From assembly GCA_000955785.1 (NCBI GenBank), contig JYOD01000098.1, forward strand, positions 19,559-69,672: a DNA stretch of 50,114 bases, given 5' to 3'. This document shows, piece after piece, positions 1 through 8,997 of this stretch. The notes beneath the pieces are model-generated. The model was not told the origin of the DNA. It saw only the letters and a list, made by a program, of their open reading frames with translations, and did not search any database. Source of the stretch: Burkholderiaceae bacterium 16. GTDB taxonomy: Bacteria > Pseudomonadota > Gammaproteobacteria > Burkholderiales > Burkholderiaceae. Both the position numbers and the translations under genes were made by a program. Positions within the stretch are counted from its first letter, which is position 1. Each line of letters begins with the position of its first letter.

Positions 1-40
1 GGGGGGGTGGGGGGGGGGGGGGAGCGGGGAGGGGGAGTAT
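1..40. repeat. G-homopolymer low-complexity edge
   Basis: The first 40 bases are almost pure G with single T, A and C interruptions. No coding frame or structure explains this. It lies at the extreme edge of the window, so a sequencing or assembly artefact at a contig end is as likely as a real G-tract. Confidence 0.6.
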
Positions 41-272
41 TTTTACCCTTTTCGATTCCGCGAGACCCGATGACAATGCCGCCGTTGCTTCGATCCAGCG
101 AAAGACGGGCCTTGATGTCTGCGGGAATTCGCTGTTGGTCGGGCACCATGCCGGCGCGTCGTCAGGCGGCACCGGCAATGCGGACACGTCTTCCGACGTA
201 GCCGGCGAGCATTGAAATGATTGCGGGGTGTCAGCGTCAATGCAATGCGACCGATGTCCGTCTCTCTTGGAA
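41..272. other. No recognisable gene
   Basis: Short open frames cross this stretch on both strands, but none has a ribosome binding site or a sequence I recognise. Because a plus-strand terminator follows at 273, the stretch probably holds the 3' end or untranslated tail of a gene that begins outside the window. Confidence 0.4.
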
Positions 273-296
273 AGCCCACTTCGGTGGGCTTTTTTC
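273..296 (+). terminator. Rho-independent terminator of an upstream gene
   Basis: A perfect 7-bp stem (AGCCCAC at 273-279, GTGGGCT at 284-290) closes a TTCG tetraloop and is followed directly by a T-run. The orientation serves plus-strand transcription arriving from the left edge. Confidence 0.85.
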
Positions 297-515
297 TTCG
301 TCGCGGGAACGCGGCGCGGGCAGGTCGCCTTGCGCGCGGGCGCGAGTTGACGGCCGGCCAGGCTAATACTTGAGCCCTCCGGAAGTGGGGCTGAATAGCG
401 GCGCAATACAACCGTTATGGCAAGCAGGGGCTGGGAGGCCCCTTGCTTTGTTGCGTCCCGGGCCGGGCGCGCACGGACATCGCCTGCCCGGCAAATATCC
501 CTATCTGACTCTCCC

Positions 516-1682
516 ATGCGCCCAGACAATCCCGACGCACAGCCCACGATTCTGGTGGTGGACGATGTTCCGGAGAACATCGCGATGATGGCCGCGTTGC
601 TGCAGGATCGCTATCGGGTGAAGGTGGCGACTTCCGGCAGCGTGGCGGTGCGCATCGCGTCGGCGACGCCGCCAAGCCTGATCCTGCTCGATGTGATGAT
701 GCCCGACATGGACGGCTACGAGGTGTGCCGCCAGCTCAAGGCGAATCCAGCCACCATGGACGTGCCGGTGATCTTCCTCACTTCCCGCACCGGCGAGCAC
801 GACGAGACGCGCGGGTTCCAGGTTGGCGCGGTGGACTACATCATGAAGCCGCTCAGCCCGCTGGTGATGCACGCCAGGATCGCCACCCATCTCACGCTCA
901 AGAACGCCAGGGATTTCCTGCGGGACAAGTCGGCCTACCTGGAGCAGGAGGTACAGCGGCGGATGCGGGAGATCTCCATGATCCAGGATGTCACCATCAT
1001 GGCCATGGCATCGCTGGCGGAGACGCGCGACAACGAAACCGGCAACCATCTGCGGCGTACCCAGCACTATGTGCGGCGGCTGGCGCAGGCGTTGCAGCAC
1101 CACCCGCGTTTCAGCGAGGAACTCAACGACGAAACGATCGCGTTGCTGTTCAAGTCGGCACCGCTTCACGACATCGGCAAGGTGGGCATCCCGGACCGCA
1201 TCCTGCTCAAGCCGGGCAAGCTGACCGCCGAAGAGTTCGAAATCATGAAGACCCACACCACCCTCGGGCGGGATGCCATCGCGCAAGCCGAGGCCCAGTG
1301 CGGCGCCCCCAACTCCTTCCTGCGCTATGCGCGGGAGATTGCGCATTATCACCAGGAGAAGTGGGATGGCAGCGGCTACCCGGAAGGGTTGTCGGGAGAT
1401 GCGATTCCGGTGTCCGCGCGCCTCATGGCGGTTGCCGACGTATACGATGCGCTGATCAGCCGGCGGGTCTACAAACCGGCGTTCCCGCACGAGCAGGCGG
1501 TACGCATGATCGGCGAAGGCCGTGGCCGTCATTTCGATCCGGACATGGTCGATGCGTTCCTGGCGATCGCCCATGAGTTCCACGCCATTTCACAACGCTA
1601 CGCCGATACCGACGCGGACCATGCGCGCGAGGCGGAGCTGCTGGCCGCCAACGGTTATTCAACCGCGACCCCTGGAGAATGA
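516..1682 (+). CDS. Two-component response regulator with HD-GYP domain (probable c-di-GMP phosphodiesterase)
   Basis: A 388-residue protein. An N-terminal receiver domain (about residues 10-130) has the acidic pair in LVVDD, phospho-acceptor D59 in LLDVMMPDMDG, the T/S of FLTSRTG and the conserved K of YIMKPLSP. A C-terminal HD-GYP domain (about 170-350) has the HD pair H218-D219 in LHDIGKVGIPD and the signature HYHQEKWDGSGYP. Family knowledge: this architecture (RpfG-like) hydrolyses cyclic-di-GMP to pGpG/GMP under phosphorylation control. I chose the ATG at 516 because the receiver domain starts just after it; an in-frame ATG at 417 adds 33 low-complexity residues, and neither start has a strong Shine-Dalgarno. 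The stop overlaps the region of the next gene's start, so the kinase at 1688 is very probably its cognate partner. Substrate activity is inferred. Confidence 0.93.
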   Translation: MRPDNPDAQPTILVVDDVPENIAMMAALLQDRYRVKVATSGSVAVRIASATPPSLILLDVMMPDMDGYEVCRQLKANPATMDVPVIFLTSRTGEHDETRGFQVGAVDYIMKPLSPLVMHARIATHLTLKNARDFLRDKSAYLEQEVQRRMREISMIQDVTIMAMASLAETRDNETGNHLRRTQHYVRRLAQALQHHPRFSEELNDETIALLFKSAPLHDIGKVGIPDRILLKPGKLTAEEFEIMKTHTTLGRDAIAQAEAQCGAPNSFLRYAREIAHYHQEKWDGSGYPEGLSGDAIPVSARLMAVADVYDALISRRVYKPAFPHEQAVRMIGEGRGRHFDPDMVDAFLAIAHEFHAISQRYADTDADHAREAELLAANGYSTATPGE

Positions 1683-1687
1683 TCGCC

Positions 1688-4600
1688 ATGGCCGTCTCTG
1701 ATTCCCTGCCTGGCTGGCGCAAGCGGGGGATGCGTCCCGATGCCTGGCGCTATGTGTACCCCGTGCTCCTCATGCTGGCGGTCTGCCTGCTTTCCGGCGG
1801 CGCCATCCACCTGGTGTACGAGAATAACCGCGCCATCCTGGGCGCGCGCATGGAGTCGACCCTGGCGGCCAACGCGCGCCTGCTGGGGCTATGGAGCGGA
1901 GAACAGCAGCGGCGGGCGGGAACGATAGCGCGCATGGCGGAGGGGCTCAGGCTCGCGCGGCCGTTGCTGTCCGCGCAAGGCCAGCCGTCGCCGGACAGCG
2001 CGGCGGCGGCCAGGTTTGAGCGATGGGCGACGCCGCTCTACCAGAGCAATGGCTACCTGGGCTTTGCCCTGGCCACGCCGGCACTCCAGATCGTCGCATC
2101 GGAACTGCCCAGCCGCATCGGCCTCCCGTTGTTGCCGGAGTCAGCCAGGACCGCCAGGCGGGCGCTGGAGGAGGGCAGCGCGGTCTCGCCCCCTTATCCG
2201 GCCCCGGAGCCAACCCGCGACGCATCGGGCGCGCTGCTCGACTTGCCGTTCCAGGTGGTGTGCGCCCGCCTGTCCGACGCGGGACACAACATCGGCGTGC
2301 TGTGCCTGCGGGTGGATCCCCGCGCTGTGATGCTGCCGATCATCGAAGCGGGTCGCTTTGCCCGTACCGGCGAGTTGTACGCCATCGACAGCCAGGCCAG
2401 GCTGGCCTCTCCCAGCCGCTTCACGCGCGAGCTGGCGGCAACGGGCAGGCTGGCACCGAATACGTCGTCCATGCTCAATATCGCTGCCCGGGTGCCGCTG
2501 CAGCCAGGCAAGGCCAAGGGGAGCCGCCACCAGGACGGCCCGCTGACCTTGGTCGCCGGGAGCGTGCTGCGCGACCGCGCGCCGGTGCTTGCCTTCGACT
2601 ATCCGGACTTCCGCGGCGAACGGGTCGCGGGCGCGGCCAGGTGGATCCCCGGCCTGGAGGTGGGGCTGATCGTGGAGCAGGAAATGGACGAGGCTTTCTC
2701 CTCCTATCTGTTCACGCGTAATGTCGTGGTGGCGCTGACCGCCATCATCCTGCTGCTGATCGCCATCGCCACCTGGATCCTGCGGCGGGAGGGCCGGCTC
2801 CTGGCGCAAAGCGAGGAGAGGATGCGCGCCATGCTCGAGCATTCGCCCGCGATCATGTCGCTCAAGGACCGCCAGCACGTCATGCTTGCCGCCAATCCGA
2901 CCACGCAAGCCCTGTTGGGAGCGAGCGAGGCCGATGTGCTGGGCAAGGCGACCTGGGAGTTCAACACGGCGGCGGACGAAGCCCGGGCGCGCTGGGAGAT
3001 GGAAGAGCGCGTGATGTCCTCGGGTAAGGCAGAGGAGCACATCTACGCCATGCAGACACCGCTTGGCGAGCGCCAGCTGCAGATGATGCGCTTTCCCGTG
3101 CGTGACCCGCACACCGGCGAAGTGGTGGGGGTCGGTGCCGTGGGCATCGATATCACGGAGCAGGTGGAGGCCAACCACCGCCTGAAATCGCTGTCCCAGA
3201 CGCTGGAAGGCCGGGTCGAAGAGCGGACCTGGGAACTGGCCCAGGCCAATGCCGAGCTGGTCATCGCCAAGCAGGCCGCCGAGAGCGCCGCCCATGCCAA
3301 GGCCAGCTTCCTGGCCAATATGAGCCATGAGATCCGTACCCCGATGAACGCGGTGATCGGCATGGCGCACCTGGCGCTGCGCACGCGGCTCGATGACAAG
3401 CAACGCGGCTACCTGGAAAAGATCCAGCATTCCGGGCAGCATCTGCTGGAGATCATCGATGACATTCTCGACCTGTCGAAGATCGAAGCCGGCAAGCTGG
3501 AAATCGAGCGGATCGATTTTTCGCTGGAACGGATGTTGCGCACGGTGAGCGACTTGGTGGCCGAGCGCGCCGTCGCCAAGCACCTCGAACTGATCGTCGA
3601 AGTCGCCCCGGACGTGCCGGACTCGTTGCGCGGCGATCCGCTTCGGCTCAGGCAGATCCTGATCAATTTCGCCAACAACGCGGTCAAGTTCACCCACCAG
3701 GGCGAAATTGTCATCCGCGTCGAACGCCGCGGTGCCGGCGAATCCCAGCCCCGCATCCGCCTGCGCTTCGAAGTGCGCGACACCGGCATCGGCATCGATG
3801 CGGGCACGCGCTCCCGCCTGTTCCAGAGCTTCGAGCAGGCCGATGCCTCGACCACGCGCCGCTACGGCGGCAGCGGCCTCGGCCTGGCCATCTGCCGCCG
3901 CCTGGTGGAACTGATGGGCGGCACGCTGGGGGTGGACAGCACCCCTGGCCAGGGCAGCACCTTCTGGTTCGAACTCGACCTGCAGGCAGGAAAGAAGCGA
4001 CCTGCCCGTGCCATGGTCGCACCGCAGCTTGCCGGCTGCCGTCTGCTGGTGGCGGACGATCACGACTACGCGCGCCAGGTCGTCATCTCCATGCTGCGCA
4101 ACTTTGGCTTCCGCGTGGACGAGGCCGCCTCCGGCCGGGCCGCGCTGGCGAAGATCGCGCTGGCCGACGAGGCCGCCGACCCGTACCAGGCCGTGTTCAT
4201 CGACTGGAAGATGCCCGGTCTCGACGGCATCGAGACCGCCCGCCATATCGATGCCATGCGCCTGCGCCACCCGCGTCCCCGCCGGGTCATGATCACCGCG
4301 CACGGCCGCGAGGAAGTCTTGCGCGAAGGCGAGCGCTCCGGCTTCGATGCGACCCTGATCAAGCCGGTGAGCGCCTCGATCCTGCTGGAGGCGACCGTGC
4401 GCACGCTGGCCGCCGATGAGGACGCCCCGGAGGATGCCGCCGAGGCGCAGGAGAGCGCGCCGGACGCGATGCTCTCCTTGCCGAGCGCACGGGTGTTGCT
4501 GGTGGAGGACAACGACATCAACCGGGAGGTTGCGGTTCACTTGCTGCAGGCCGCGGGGATCTACCCGGACGTGGCGCAGAACGGTGCCGTCGCGCTGAAC

Positions 4601-5503
4601 CAGGTTCAGGCCGGTGCCTACGATCTTGTCCTGATGGATGTGCAGATGCCCGTGATGGACGGGTTTGAAGCCACCAGGCGCATCCGGGAGCTGCCGGGTT
4701 TCGCGAGCTTGCCGGTGATCGCCATGACGGCCAATGCGTTGCCGGAAGACCGGGCGCGTTGCCTGGCGGTGGGCATGAACGACCATATCGCCAAGCCGAT
4801 CAATCCAGCGGCCTTCTATGCCACCCTGCGCCAATGGCTGTCGGTTCCCGGTGGCGGTGATCCGGCGCCGCAAGCCGTTGCCCGGCCGGCCTGGGTCGAC
4901 GCGCTGGCGGCCTCCCCGCACCTGGACGTGAACGGCGGGCTGGGGCGTGTGAGTGGCCGCGTGGAGGTCTATTGCCAGTTGCTCGAACGCTTCGCCGCGG
5001 GCTATGCCGACATGCCGGACCGCATCGGCGAGCGCATGGCCCGGGGCGACCGTGACGGCGCCTTGTCGCTGGCCCATTCGCTCAAGGGACTGGCCGCCAC
5101 TCTTGGCGCCATGGCGCTTTCCTCCGCCGCGGCTACGCTGGAGGCGAGCTTGTTGCTGCCGACCGCGCCCGGGCGCCCGGATTCCGTCAAACTGCTGGCG
5201 GTCCTGCGCGCGGCCTTGCTGCCGTTGCTCGATGCCCTGCGCGCGCACTTGCCGGCTCAGGACGCTTCACCCCAGCCCGGCGCCGTGCCGGCGGCCGGCC
5301 CCGATCGCCAGGAAGCCGCGCTGGCTGCCGTCCTGGAAGCATTACGCGGACAACTGGAGGGGGCCGATAGCGAGGCCAACAACACGTTCGCCCGCTACCG
5401 CGACGTCATTGCCCGCGGCCTGTCCGCCGACGTCTGCAAGCGCCTGCAGGTGCAACTGGATTGCTACGACTATCAGGGGGCACTGGAAACCCTTGGCGGC
5501 TAG
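1688..5503 (+). CDS. Hybrid sensor histidine kinase (PAS, HisKA, HATPase, two receivers, HPt)
   Basis: A 1271-residue inner-membrane kinase. One membrane helix near residues 20-42 and another near 345-364 enclose a periplasmic sensor region of about 300 residues that I cannot assign. A PAS domain follows (about 375-500), then a dimerisation/phospho-acceptor domain with H547 in NMSHEIRTPMN, and an ATPase domain with the N box (NFANNAVKF) and G boxes (DTGIGI, GGSGLGLAI). Two receivers follow, each with intact DD, D, T and K positions (phospho-acceptors D839 and D984), then an HPt domain with H1130 in AHSLKGLAATLGA. A short helical tail after the HPt is unassigned. A complete BarA-like phosphorelay is therefore encoded. 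GGAG at 1674-1677 is well spaced for the ATG at 1688; the ATG at 1679 (overlapping the previous stop) is too close to it. Likely partner: the HD-GYP regulator just upstream. Confidence 0.94.
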   Translation: MAVSDSLPGWRKRGMRPDAWRYVYPVLLMLAVCLLSGGAIHLVYENNRAILGARMESTLAANARLLGLWSGEQQRRAGTIARMAEGLRLARPLLSAQGQPSPDSAAAARFERWATPLYQSNGYLGFALATPALQIVASELPSRIGLPLLPESARTARRALEEGSAVSPPYPAPEPTRDASGALLDLPFQVVCARLSDAGHNIGVLCLRVDPRAVMLPIIEAGRFARTGELYAIDSQARLASPSRFTRELAATGRLAPNTSSMLNIAARVPLQPGKAKGSRHQDGPLTLVAGSVLRDRAPVLAFDYPDFRGERVAGAARWIPGLEVGLIVEQEMDEAFSSYLFTRNVVVALTAIILLLIAIATWILRREGRLLAQSEERMRAMLEHSPAIMSLKDRQHVMLAANPTTQALLGASEADVLGKATWEFNTAADEARARWEMEERVMSSGKAEEHIYAMQTPLGERQLQMMRFPVRDPHTGEVVGVGAVGIDITEQVEANHRLKSLSQTLEGRVEERTWELAQANAELVIAKQAAESAAHAKASFLANMSHEIRTPMNAVIGMAHLALRTRLDDKQRGYLEKIQHSGQHLLEIIDDILDLSKIEAGKLEIERIDFSLERMLRTVSDLVAERAVAKHLELIVEVAPDVPDSLRGDPLRLRQILINFANNAVKFTHQGEIVIRVERRGAGESQPRIRLRFEVRDTGIGIDAGTRSRLFQSFEQADASTTRRYGGSGLGLAICRRLVELMGGTLGVDSTPGQGSTFWFELDLQAGKKRPARAMVAPQLAGCRLLVADDHDYARQVVISMLRNFGFRVDEAASGRAALAKIALADEAADPYQAVFIDWKMPGLDGIETARHIDAMRLRHPRPRRVMITAHGREEVLREGERSGFDATLIKPVSASILLEATVRTLAADEDAPEDAAEAQESAPDAMLSLPSARVLLVEDNDINREVAVHLLQAAGIYPDVAQNGAVALNQVQAGAYDLVLMDVQMPVMDGFEATRRIRELPGFASLPVIAMTANALPEDRARCLAVGMNDHIAKPINPAAFYATLRQWLSVPGGGDPAPQAVARPAWVDALAASPHLDVNGGLGRVSGRVEVYCQLLERFAAGYADMPDRIGERMARGDRDGALSLAHSLKGLAATLGAMALSSAAATLEASLLLPTAPGRPDSVKLLAVLRAALLPLLDALRAHLPAQDASPQPGAVPAAGPDRQEAALAAVLEALRGQLEGADSEANNTFARYRDVIARGLSADVCKRLQVQLDCYDYQGALETLGG

Positions 5504-5606
5504 GCCGCCGGGCCGGGATTGCCTTACTGGGCTCGCGATCGCCGCTACATAGCCATCGGGGGCGCGCAGCCAGATCTCGCGGTGCTGGGCGTTCGCGCAG
5601 GCGGTG

Positions 5607-6665
5607 TCAGTGCGAATGCCTGTGATGGATATCCGGATAGTGCGGATGCCTGTGGACCAGGGGGGCATGCCGGTGCAGGTGCCGGTGCGGCTCCCGCCCG
5701 TCCCAGGGGAAGTCGTGTTCATGCTGGTGATGCGCATCGTGGCGATGCGTGTGGCTGTGTTCGAGCGGCTCGTGGGTGTGCTCGTGCTCGTGATGCTCGC
5801 GCAGGTGCAGCCAGACACCCAGCGCCATCAGCAAGGACGCCGCGTAGAACACCGCATGCGGCGGCTCGGGCCACATGGCCAGTGAAATCACCACGCCGAA
5901 CAGCGGTGCCACGGAAAAATAGGCACCTGTGCGGGCGGTCCCCAGCAGCCGCAACGCGATGACAAAGAGCGCCAGGCTGACGCCGTACCCGAGGAACCCG
6001 ATGGCCATGGCCGCAACCAGCGCGGTGAGCGCCGGCAACTGGGCGCCGGTGGCCAGGGCCAGCCCCGTGTTGCAGAGACCGGCCGCCAGGCCCTTGATGC
6101 AGGCGATCAACACGGCGTCGTTGCTCGACACCTTGCGCGTGAGGTTATTGTCGATGGCCCAGCACAGGCACGCACCGATGATGAGCAAGGCGCTGGCTGA
6201 CAATTGCAGGCGTCCCGGCTGCCAGGACAGCAGCAAGCCCCCGGCAACGATGGCGGCCATGCCGATCACGATCGGGCGGCTGGCATTCTCCCTGAAGACC
6301 ACCCAGGCGATCAGCGCGGTGAACACGCCTTCCACGTTCAGCAGCAGGGAAGCCGACGCCGCGCTCGTCCCGGCCAGGCCGGTCATCAGCAAGGCCGGCC
6401 CGGACATGCCGCCGGCTAGGATGGCGCCAAGCAGCCACGGCATTTCCCGGCGCGGAATACCGGGCATCTGCGTACCGGCATTGCCGGGGCCCATCCCGAT
6501 GCGCCGCAGCACCAGCAGCATGCCAAGGCCCAGGCCGCTGCCCAGGTAGAGCAAGCCCGCCAGCAGCAAGGGCGGGACTGATCCGGCCAGGGCTTTGGCA
6601 AGTGGCGTGCTTGCCCCGAACAACAGCGCGGAGGCCAGGGCGGGGGCGGCGGTGCGCAGGGACAT
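5607..6665 (-). CDS. EamA/DMT-family transporter with histidine-rich C-terminal tail
   Basis: A 352-residue inner-membrane protein with about ten predicted hydrophobic helices in two EamA repeats, starting MSLRTAAPALASALLFGAS. Family knowledge: DMT/EamA proteins move small metabolites and are often misannotated. What stands out is the tail: after the last helix the final 66 residues contain 25 histidines in HxH, HxHxH and HH patterns, which is typical of metal-binding regions in Zn, Ni or Co transport proteins and unusual in EamA exporters. I infer possible metal binding or metal-linked transport; the ion is unknown. The ATG at 6665 was chosen because the hydrophobic core begins right after it; upstream in-frame sequence is not membrane-like. 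A truncated chrB-like remnant lies directly upstream on the same strand. Confidence 0.88.
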   Translation of the reverse strand: MSLRTAAPALASALLFGASTPLAKALAGSVPPLLLAGLLYLGSGLGLGMLLVLRRIGMGPGNAGTQMPGIPRREMPWLLGAILAGGMSGPALLMTGLAGTSAASASLLLNVEGVFTALIAWVVFRENASRPIVIGMAAIVAGGLLLSWQPGRLQLSASALLIIGACLCWAIDNNLTRKVSSNDAVLIACIKGLAAGLCNTGLALATGAQLPALTALVAAMAIGFLGYGVSLALFVIALRLLGTARTGAYFSVAPLFGVVISLAMWPEPPHAVFYAASLLMALGVWLHLREHHEHEHTHEPLEHSHTHRHDAHHQHEHDFPWDGREPHRHLHRHAPLVHRHPHYPDIHHRHSH

Positions 6666-6721
6666 GGGCGTATGGAACTGGCTGGTTGGTTGGTAACGTA
6701 TTGTCGCCCGGCCAGGCCGCG

Positions 6722-6982
6722 TCAGGGCGTGTCCTGGGCAGGCATGACCGGTGGCCTGCGATGTTCTTCCGCCTGGCAGTGCAGGCACCAGGCGAAAAGG
6801 GCGTCATACATCACCATGCCGTGCGCGAGCATCTCGTGATCGTCGGCGAACACGTGCGACAGGCCCAGCGAGATGGCATATAGCCCCGCCGATTGCGCAG
6901 TGAGGTCCAGCCGCGAGGTATCCGCCCCGCGCACGATGCCGGCGAGCTGCTGCAAGGCAGGACTGGCGAGGCCGTATTGCAT
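6722..6982 (-). pseudogene. 5'-truncated chrB-like chromate resistance gene remnant
   Basis: The frame encodes an 86-residue segment that matches, from memory of the family, the C-terminal half of ChrB-type proteins: a GIVRGAD block, an AGLYAISLGLSHVFADDHEM block and MVMYDALFAWC. The N-terminal half usually present in this domain (the ITRxRPKIDRIACPWLI-type block and the histidine-containing middle) is absent. Open frame extends upstream to 7189, but that part shows no family resemblance. The ATG at 6982 is the first Met before the conserved block and has no convincing ribosome binding site. I read it as a decayed fragment; a functional short protein cannot be ruled out. Confidence 0.68.
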
Positions 6983-6993
6983 AGGATCTGGTA

Positions 6994-7024
6994 ACGTCAA
7001 TTTCAATGACGTAGATATCTCTAC
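6994..7024. promoter_or_regulatory. Two adjacent inverted repeats between chrB remnant and EamA gene
   Basis: ACGTCA (6994-6999) and TGACGT (7007-7012) form perfect arms with a 7-nt spacer. GTAGA (7011-7015) and TCTAC (7020-7024) form a second pair with a 4-nt spacer. They lie about 190 bp upstream of the EamA start at 7210 and just outside the conserved part of the chrB remnant. They may be operators; no regulator is assigned. Confidence 0.3.
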
Positions 7025-7209
7025 ATATGCGATCCGCGCGCTCGCTGATTCTGGCTCTGGATGGATTTGTGGTGAAAGCGTAACTTCGTCAAGGGCTGCC
7101 AGATGAGCGCGCCGGTGCATGGCGTGCAATCCATCGTTTAGCACACGCTGAAACGTTCTTCCGCATCGCGCGTCCACAATGGTTGCCATGCCTTCCCCGG
7201 GAGAACCGC

Positions 7210-8148
7210 ATGCCAGCCAACCCCACCGCGGATGCGCGCGCGACCCGCGCCCACGCTAACGGCCTTGCGCCGGACCTGGCGCTGCTGCTGGCCTTGTCCA
7301 CGCTATGGGGCGCGTCCTACACCTTTATCCGGCTCGGCGTTGCCACGATTCCCCCGGTGACGCTGATCGCGGCAAGAACGCTGATCGCCGCCGCGCTGCT
7401 GGTGGCCTGGATGGCCGCCAGGGGCATGCCGATGCCGCGCGGCGCGGCAACCTGGCGCCGCTTTGCCGTGCAGGCCATGCTGAACAGCGTGGTGCCCTTC
7501 ACGCTCATCGCCTGGGCCGAGCAGTCGGTTCCGGCCGGCCTGGCAACGATCCTGAACGCCGCCTCGCCGGTGATGGCCGTGCTGGGAACCTGGCTGGTCA
7601 CCCGCCACGAGCGCATCACGGCGCGCAAGCTGTTCGGCGTGATCGCCGGGCTCGCGGGCATTTGCATGATCGTCGGCACCAGCGTACTGGGCGGCCTCGG
7701 GCAACAATTGTTGCCGCAACTCGCTATTGTTGCCGCCACGGCCTGCTATGCCGGCGCGGCCATCTACGGCCGCTCGTTCAGGGACCTGGCCCCGGCGGCG
7801 CCGGCGGCCGGCTCGATGATCGTGGGGGCGGCATTGCTGGTGCCGGCAAGCCTGGTCATCGACCGGCCCTGGACGCTACATCCGTCAATGTCGTCGCTGG
7901 CTGCCTTGCTGGCGCTATCGGTTTTTTCCACCGCGCTGGCTTTTGTCATCTACTTTCGCCTGGTGCGCACACTGGGTCCGGTGGGGACCACGGCGCAAGC
8001 CTATCTGCGCGTGCCGATCGGCGTTGCCATCGGCATCGTGTTTCTCGGCGAGTCGCTTACGGCCGGGGCATGGGCCGGCCTGGCGTGCGTGGTTGCCGGC
8101 GTCGCTGCCATGACAATGCCCGCGCGGGGCGCGCCGGTGCGCCAATAG
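7210..8148 (+). CDS. EamA/DMT-family transporter
   Basis: A 312-residue protein with about ten hydrophobic helices arranged as two EamA repeats; the first helix reads LALLLALSTLWGASYTFIRL, a very typical EamA start (WGAsyxfiR). Family knowledge: inner-membrane drug/metabolite exporters of unknown individual substrate, often amino acids or nucleosides. GGGAGAA at 7199-7205 lies 4-5 nt before the ATG at 7210, which favours this start over the ATG at 7183. Unlike the EamA protein at 5607, this one has no histidine tail, so the two are separate paralogues rather than a recent duplication. Transcribed alone. Confidence 0.9.
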   Translation: MPANPTADARATRAHANGLAPDLALLLALSTLWGASYTFIRLGVATIPPVTLIAARTLIAAALLVAWMAARGMPMPRGAATWRRFAVQAMLNSVVPFTLIAWAEQSVPAGLATILNAASPVMAVLGTWLVTRHERITARKLFGVIAGLAGICMIVGTSVLGGLGQQLLPQLAIVAATACYAGAAIYGRSFRDLAPAAPAAGSMIVGAALLVPASLVIDRPWTLHPSMSSLAALLALSVFSTALAFVIYFRLVRTLGPVGTTAQAYLRVPIGVAIGIVFLGESLTAGAWAGLACVVAGVAAMTMPARGAPVRQ

Positions 8149-8289
8149 CCGGGGTTGGTGAGGTGGATTCAGGTTCGGCGCCATCCGCGGGAGCGCCCCG
8201 CTGGCGCGAAGCCTGCGATGCCGACGGGCCGCGCATGGCCAACCCAAGGTACGTCTGCAATCACCACGAGCGCGAGCTTGCCGGGCGGC

Positions 8290-8730
8290 TCAGAACCCTG
8301 CCTTGTGCAGCGGGCCATCCCATCCGTCCAGGAACTTCGGCAACTGATCGTCCACCTCCACCACGCGATGCCGGTAGAACAGGTGCATGGCCGGTTGCAG
8401 GGCCTCCGGTAGCGCGCCGCCACTTGCCCGCGCGAAGAGGCTGTTGGGAATGACCGACATGCCAAGCCGGTTGGTGCCGAACAGCGTCTCGCCGCACCGC
8501 CGGCAGAACTGGCGTTCGAGTTGCCGCGTTCTGTGGTGGTACGTGGCCAGGTGTTCGGCGCCGCGTTCCACCCCTACGTGCGCCGGCTCCCAGGCCGTGG
8601 CGGCAAATACCGGCGTCGCATAGAAATCCCGGCAAGCCTGGCAATGGCAATTGGCTTTGGCCACGGGCGCTCCGTCAATACGAAGCTGGACCTGGCCGCA
8701 AAGGCACTCCAACGTAGCGGGGATTGTCAT
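8290..8730 (-). CDS. GFA family protein (glutathione-dependent formaldehyde-activating enzyme fold)
   Basis: A 146-residue zinc-binding protein of the Mss4-like/GFA fold. The cysteine pattern is complete: CLCG near the N-terminus (residues 9-12), CHCQACR in the first third and CRRCGE in the middle. Family knowledge: GFA domains bind zinc and were named for glutathione-formaldehyde adduct formation, but most members have no proven reaction. AGGAGA lies about 8 nt before the ATG at 8730, which fixes the start; the open frame continues upstream without family resemblance. Monocistronic, convergent with the EamA gene. Confidence 0.9.
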   Translation of the reverse strand: MTIPATLECLCGQVQLRIDGAPVAKANCHCQACRDFYATPVFAATAWEPAHVGVERGAEHLATYHHRTRQLERQFCRRCGETLFGTNRLGMSVIPNSLFARASGGALPEALQPAMHLFYRHRVVEVDDQLPKFLDGWDGPLHKAGF

Positions 8731-8997
8731 GGGCGTTATCTCCTGTCTTTTGAATGGCGAGGAGCATTCTACTTGGCGTCGGGCCCGGCTGCCTGGCGCC
8801 GGCGCGCCGTCGTCCCGTGATGGCTGCGTCAAGCATGGCGCCGAACAATCCGATCAGCAGGGCGGCCGAATCCTCCGCCATGCCGCCGACTGCCACGCGC
8901 GCTCCCCGGCATTACAATGCGGCTTCGCGGCCGCGGTCCTGGCATCAGCGCTGACCGGCCCGCTTTTCCACTGCCTGTGTCTTACCTCCCACACCCT

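Noticed and set aside
43..411. A 122-codon minus-strand frame at the left edge
   Set aside because: It runs through the terminator hairpin, is extremely Arg-rich and has no start signal.
2141..5248. A 1035-codon open frame on the minus strand opposite the hybrid kinase
   Set aside because: It is an antisense shadow of a high-GC gene: composition is skewed to His, Arg and Gln, no domain is visible, and the plus-strand frame is an unmistakable kinase.
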